Source of the DNA: an uncultured Lachnospiraceae bacterium
GTDB lineage: Bacteria > Bacillota > Clostridia > Lachnospirales > Lachnospiraceae
NCBI GenBank assembly: GCA_905203555.1
Contig: CAJKWK010000018.1
Location: 1-43,846, forward strand
Direction: 5' to 3'
Length of the DNA stretch: 43,846 bases
A program made the position numbers and the translations under genes. Of the stretch, positions 42,282-43,846 are shown piece after piece. The first letter of the stretch is position 1. Every line of letters begins with the position of its first letter. The notes under the pieces are model-generated. The model was not told the DNA's origin, ran no database searches, and saw only the letters and a list, made by a program, of their open reading frames with translations.

Positions 42282-43009
42282 CTGTTCTTCCTGCCTTCTG
42301 TTATTATCTTCATAGGATTCCGTCTCATAACCTGTTCCACATACCTGCTCCCGAACTTCTTCTCCAGAACTTCCGCACATTCCTTTAACCTGCATCCTCG
42401 TTCCTCCAAATCGTGCATATCTGACGCAATATATTTTACCTGTTTCTTCTTTAATAACTTCCAGCAGAAATGCTTAATCCGCCATCCGGCATCACCTAAA
42501 ATACTTCCTGCCGTAATCTGAATCTCCGCTCCAAGATCAATCAATTCACGGATCCGATCCGGCTGTTTCAACAAACATGGATACCTCTCCGCATGAGCCA
42601 CGATTGGCTTATACCCGGCAGCAATCAACTCATATAATTGATTCCGGATAATCTCATAGCCATGCATCGAAGAAAATTCAGTCAACACATAACGGGATCC
42701 AGCCATCGTCGGCCGTTTCTCCGCATTTAAATCTGCAACCATATTACGATTTGTATGATATTCACATCCCAAATAAACCCGCATCCCACTGCGGGATCTG
42801 CGCGTCAGCTTCCATACCTTTCGAAACTGTTTCTCCACCTGTTCCTGTGAAGTCTCAAACATCCCTCTCCGATAATGCGGAGTCAGTATAATAGCTTCCA
42901 CGCCGTTTTGATATTCAGACTGCAGCATCAACGCCGCCTCATGAATACTATGCGCCCCATCGTCCACTTCCGGCACAATGTGGCAATGGATATCAACCAG
43001 TCCCTGCAT
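42278..43009 (-). CDS. cpsB: CpsB/YwqE-type PHP tyrosine phosphatase
   Basis: Metal-dependent phosphatase that removes phosphate from the CpsD tyrosine tail. 243 residues from ATG 43009 (AGGTGG six bases upstream); a TTG at 43015 is the alternative. The PHP motifs are visible: VDIHCHIVPEVDDGAHS at the N-terminus, ILTPHYRRG, the YLGCEYH region, IVAHAERYP and IASDMHDLEERG, giving the His/Asp/Glu set for three metals. Length is as usual for CpsB. Its stop overlaps the start of the kinase, so the pair is made together. Confidence 0.93.
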   Translation of the reverse strand: MQGLVDIHCHIVPEVDDGAHSIHEAALMLQSEYQNGVEAIILTPHYRRGMFETSQEQVEKQFRKVWKLTRRSRSGMRVYLGCEYHTNRNMVADLNAEKRPTMAGSRYVLTEFSSMHGYEIIRNQLYELIAAGYKPIVAHAERYPCLLKQPDRIRELIDLGAEIQITAGSILGDAGWRIKHFCWKLLKKKQVKYIASDMHDLEERGCRLKECAEVLEKKFGSRYVEQVMRRNPMKIITEGRKNR

Positions 43010-43051
43010 ATACAACCACCTCTCGCGGAAATTGTAACAAAACGGAATTGT

Positions 43052-43087
43052 AAAAAATCCTCTCCTGTACCTTTGTGCAGGAGAGGA
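43052..43087 (-). terminator. Terminator of the SPKTG surface-protein gene
   Basis: On the - strand TCCTCTCCTG-N10-CAGGAGAGGA is a perfect 10-pair stem followed by a T-run. It lies 15 bases after the stop at 43102 and 43 bases before cpsB. Confidence 0.92.
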
Positions 43088-43101
43088 CTGTTCTTCAGTA
43101 A

Positions 43102-43728
43102 TTATGCTCTTTTCTTAGAACTCAGAGCCCATGCACCACCTGCTGCAAGCAGAGCAACCAGTGCAAATACCATAACAACTGTACTCTCTCCTGTCTTCGG
43201 TGATGTAGCGCTTCCGGATGAAACAGCAGATCCCATTGTATCCTGATCTACAATAAATGCAACCGGTGATAAAGAATGAAATGTTGCTTCAACTGTACCG
43301 TTTCCAGCCTTAGAATCAACCTTCTCCCACGCCTTCTTCTCTGAATCATAATGAAGCACTGCAACCTTTGTTGTCTCTACAACGCCCGGAACCTTAAATG
43401 TCAGAGTAACCGGCCACTGAACCAGTGCCTTATCTCCTGTAATCTCTACTTCCTGAATGTCCAGAACTTCCATACCTTCTACAAATTCAGTACCTACCAA
43501 CTCCTGCACAAATGTCTTATCATCCAATTGCTGAGCTGCTGCCTTACCTTCTTCTGTCAATTCCACAATCACTACTTCAACTGCATTGCCATTGGCATCT
43601 GTGGATGTTGTAATCTCCTGTACAATTCCACCTGTAGTCGGACTCGGCGCTGCAACTGCGGTCATACCCAATGCAAAACACATTACACTTGCAGCTACAA
43701 TTCCCATCCATTTTTTCATATTTCTCAT
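43102..43728 (-). CDS. SPKTG-anchored small surface protein
   Basis: 208 residues. There is a signal peptide (about 1-26, ending AVAA) and a body of about 140 residues with strands and helices (VIVELTEEGKAAAQQLDDKT, ALVQWPVTLTFKVPGV, ATFHSLSPVAFIVDQ). The sorting signal is SPKTGE, a hydrophobic helix and KKRA. SPKTG-like motifs are served by non-class-A sortases in Clostridia; no such sortase is in the window. GAGGGAGA lies before ATG 43728. The single-gene unit has its own promoter and terminator. The body resembles small repeat units found in other Lachnospiraceae wall proteins. Function unknown. Confidence 0.7.
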   Translation of the reverse strand: MRNMKKWMGIVAASVMCFALGMTAVAAPSPTTGGIVQEITTSTDANGNAVEVVIVELTEEGKAAAQQLDDKTFVQELVGTEFVEGMEVLDIQEVEITGDKALVQWPVTLTFKVPGVVETTKVAVLHYDSEKKAWEKVDSKAGNGTVEATFHSLSPVAFIVDQDTMGSAVSSGSATSPKTGESTVVMVFALVALLAAGGAWALSSKKRA

Positions 43729-43778
43729 AGTAAAATCTCCCTCTTAGTTCTCGTTTATACATTACTATATACGCATAA

Positions 43779-43808
43779 ACTATAGCATACACCACAGTTT
43801 TGCAGTAA
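43779..43808 (-). promoter_or_regulatory. Promoter of the SPKTG surface-protein gene
   Basis: On the - strand TTACTG (43803-43808), 18 bases, TATAGT (43779-43784) with a TG extension (TGCTATAGT), about 50 bases before the start. Confidence 0.55.
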
Positions 43809-43846
43809 CATATGTTCGCTTATCTCCTGAAATCCTTTTATTCCCT

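Noticed and set aside
42282..42395. Longer N-terminus for the CpsD kinase
   Set aside because: It would lie wholly inside cpsB, has no ribosome site at its start, and the ATGA overlap at 42278-42281 gives the usual family length.

Overview
The window looks like a chromosomal segment of a gut-type Clostridia bacterium, most likely Lachnospiraceae. The evidence is moderate-to-low G+C, strong AGGAGG-type ribosome binding sites, a bacterial V/A-type ATPase operon, sortase pili beside SipW/TasA-like proteins, SPKTG-type sorting signals and many GGDEF/EAL proteins. The genus cannot be fixed from sequence alone. No tRNA, rRNA, CRISPR array or intact insertion sequence was seen.

Layout. (1) Positions 25-8695, + strand: a nine-gene V-type ATPase operon (G/H-like stalk, C, I, K, F, E, A, B, D) with a promoter in front and a strong terminator behind. 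(2) Positions 8704-9036: a relic resembling the C-terminus of an Rpn/PD-(D/E)XK transposase-like protein, and a highly folded intergenic stretch. (3) Positions 9112-11037, - strand: glycogen branching enzyme. (4) Positions 11119-24606, - strand: a large cell-surface fibre locus. Reading 5' to 3' it encodes an uncharacterised 163-aa protein, a giant vWA tip adhesin, an LPSTG major pilin, two class C sortases, a pilin without an anchor, two TasA/CalY-like proteins, two anchored accessory proteins and a SipW-type signal peptidase. (5) Positions 24755-25999, - strand: a SARP/BTAD-type regulator with a degenerate nucleotide-cyclase-like C-terminus. (6) Positions 26156-31931, + strand: an ECF-like sigma factor preceded by a tiny leader ORF and an inverted repeat, then a transglutaminase-like lipoprotein, a PilC/GspF membrane protein, four single-pass pilin-like proteins and a PilT-family ATPase. 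(7) Positions 31883-41435, - strand: a c-di-GMP operon with a Cache-GGDEF-EAL phosphodiesterase, a giant PAS/GGDEF/EAL protein split by an in-frame TAG, and a Cache-PAS-GGDEF cyclase. (8) Positions 41503-43808, - strand: a CpsB phosphatase / CpsD tyrosine kinase pair and an SPKTG surface protein.

How it fits together. From region 4 onward the theme is surface structure and its control: sortase pilus, SipW/TasA-like fibres, a type IV pilus-like motor, c-di-GMP enzymes and a tyrosine-kinase switch. The best candidate for a poorly described system is region 6, a compact pilus/secretion-like apparatus whose only ATPase in view is PilT-like. It is linked to a peptidase-like lipoprotein and its own sigma factor, and lies between a SARP-type regulator and a c-di-GMP operon. 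The second candidate is the composite sortase-pilus/SipW/TasA locus. All functional links between regions are inferred from position.
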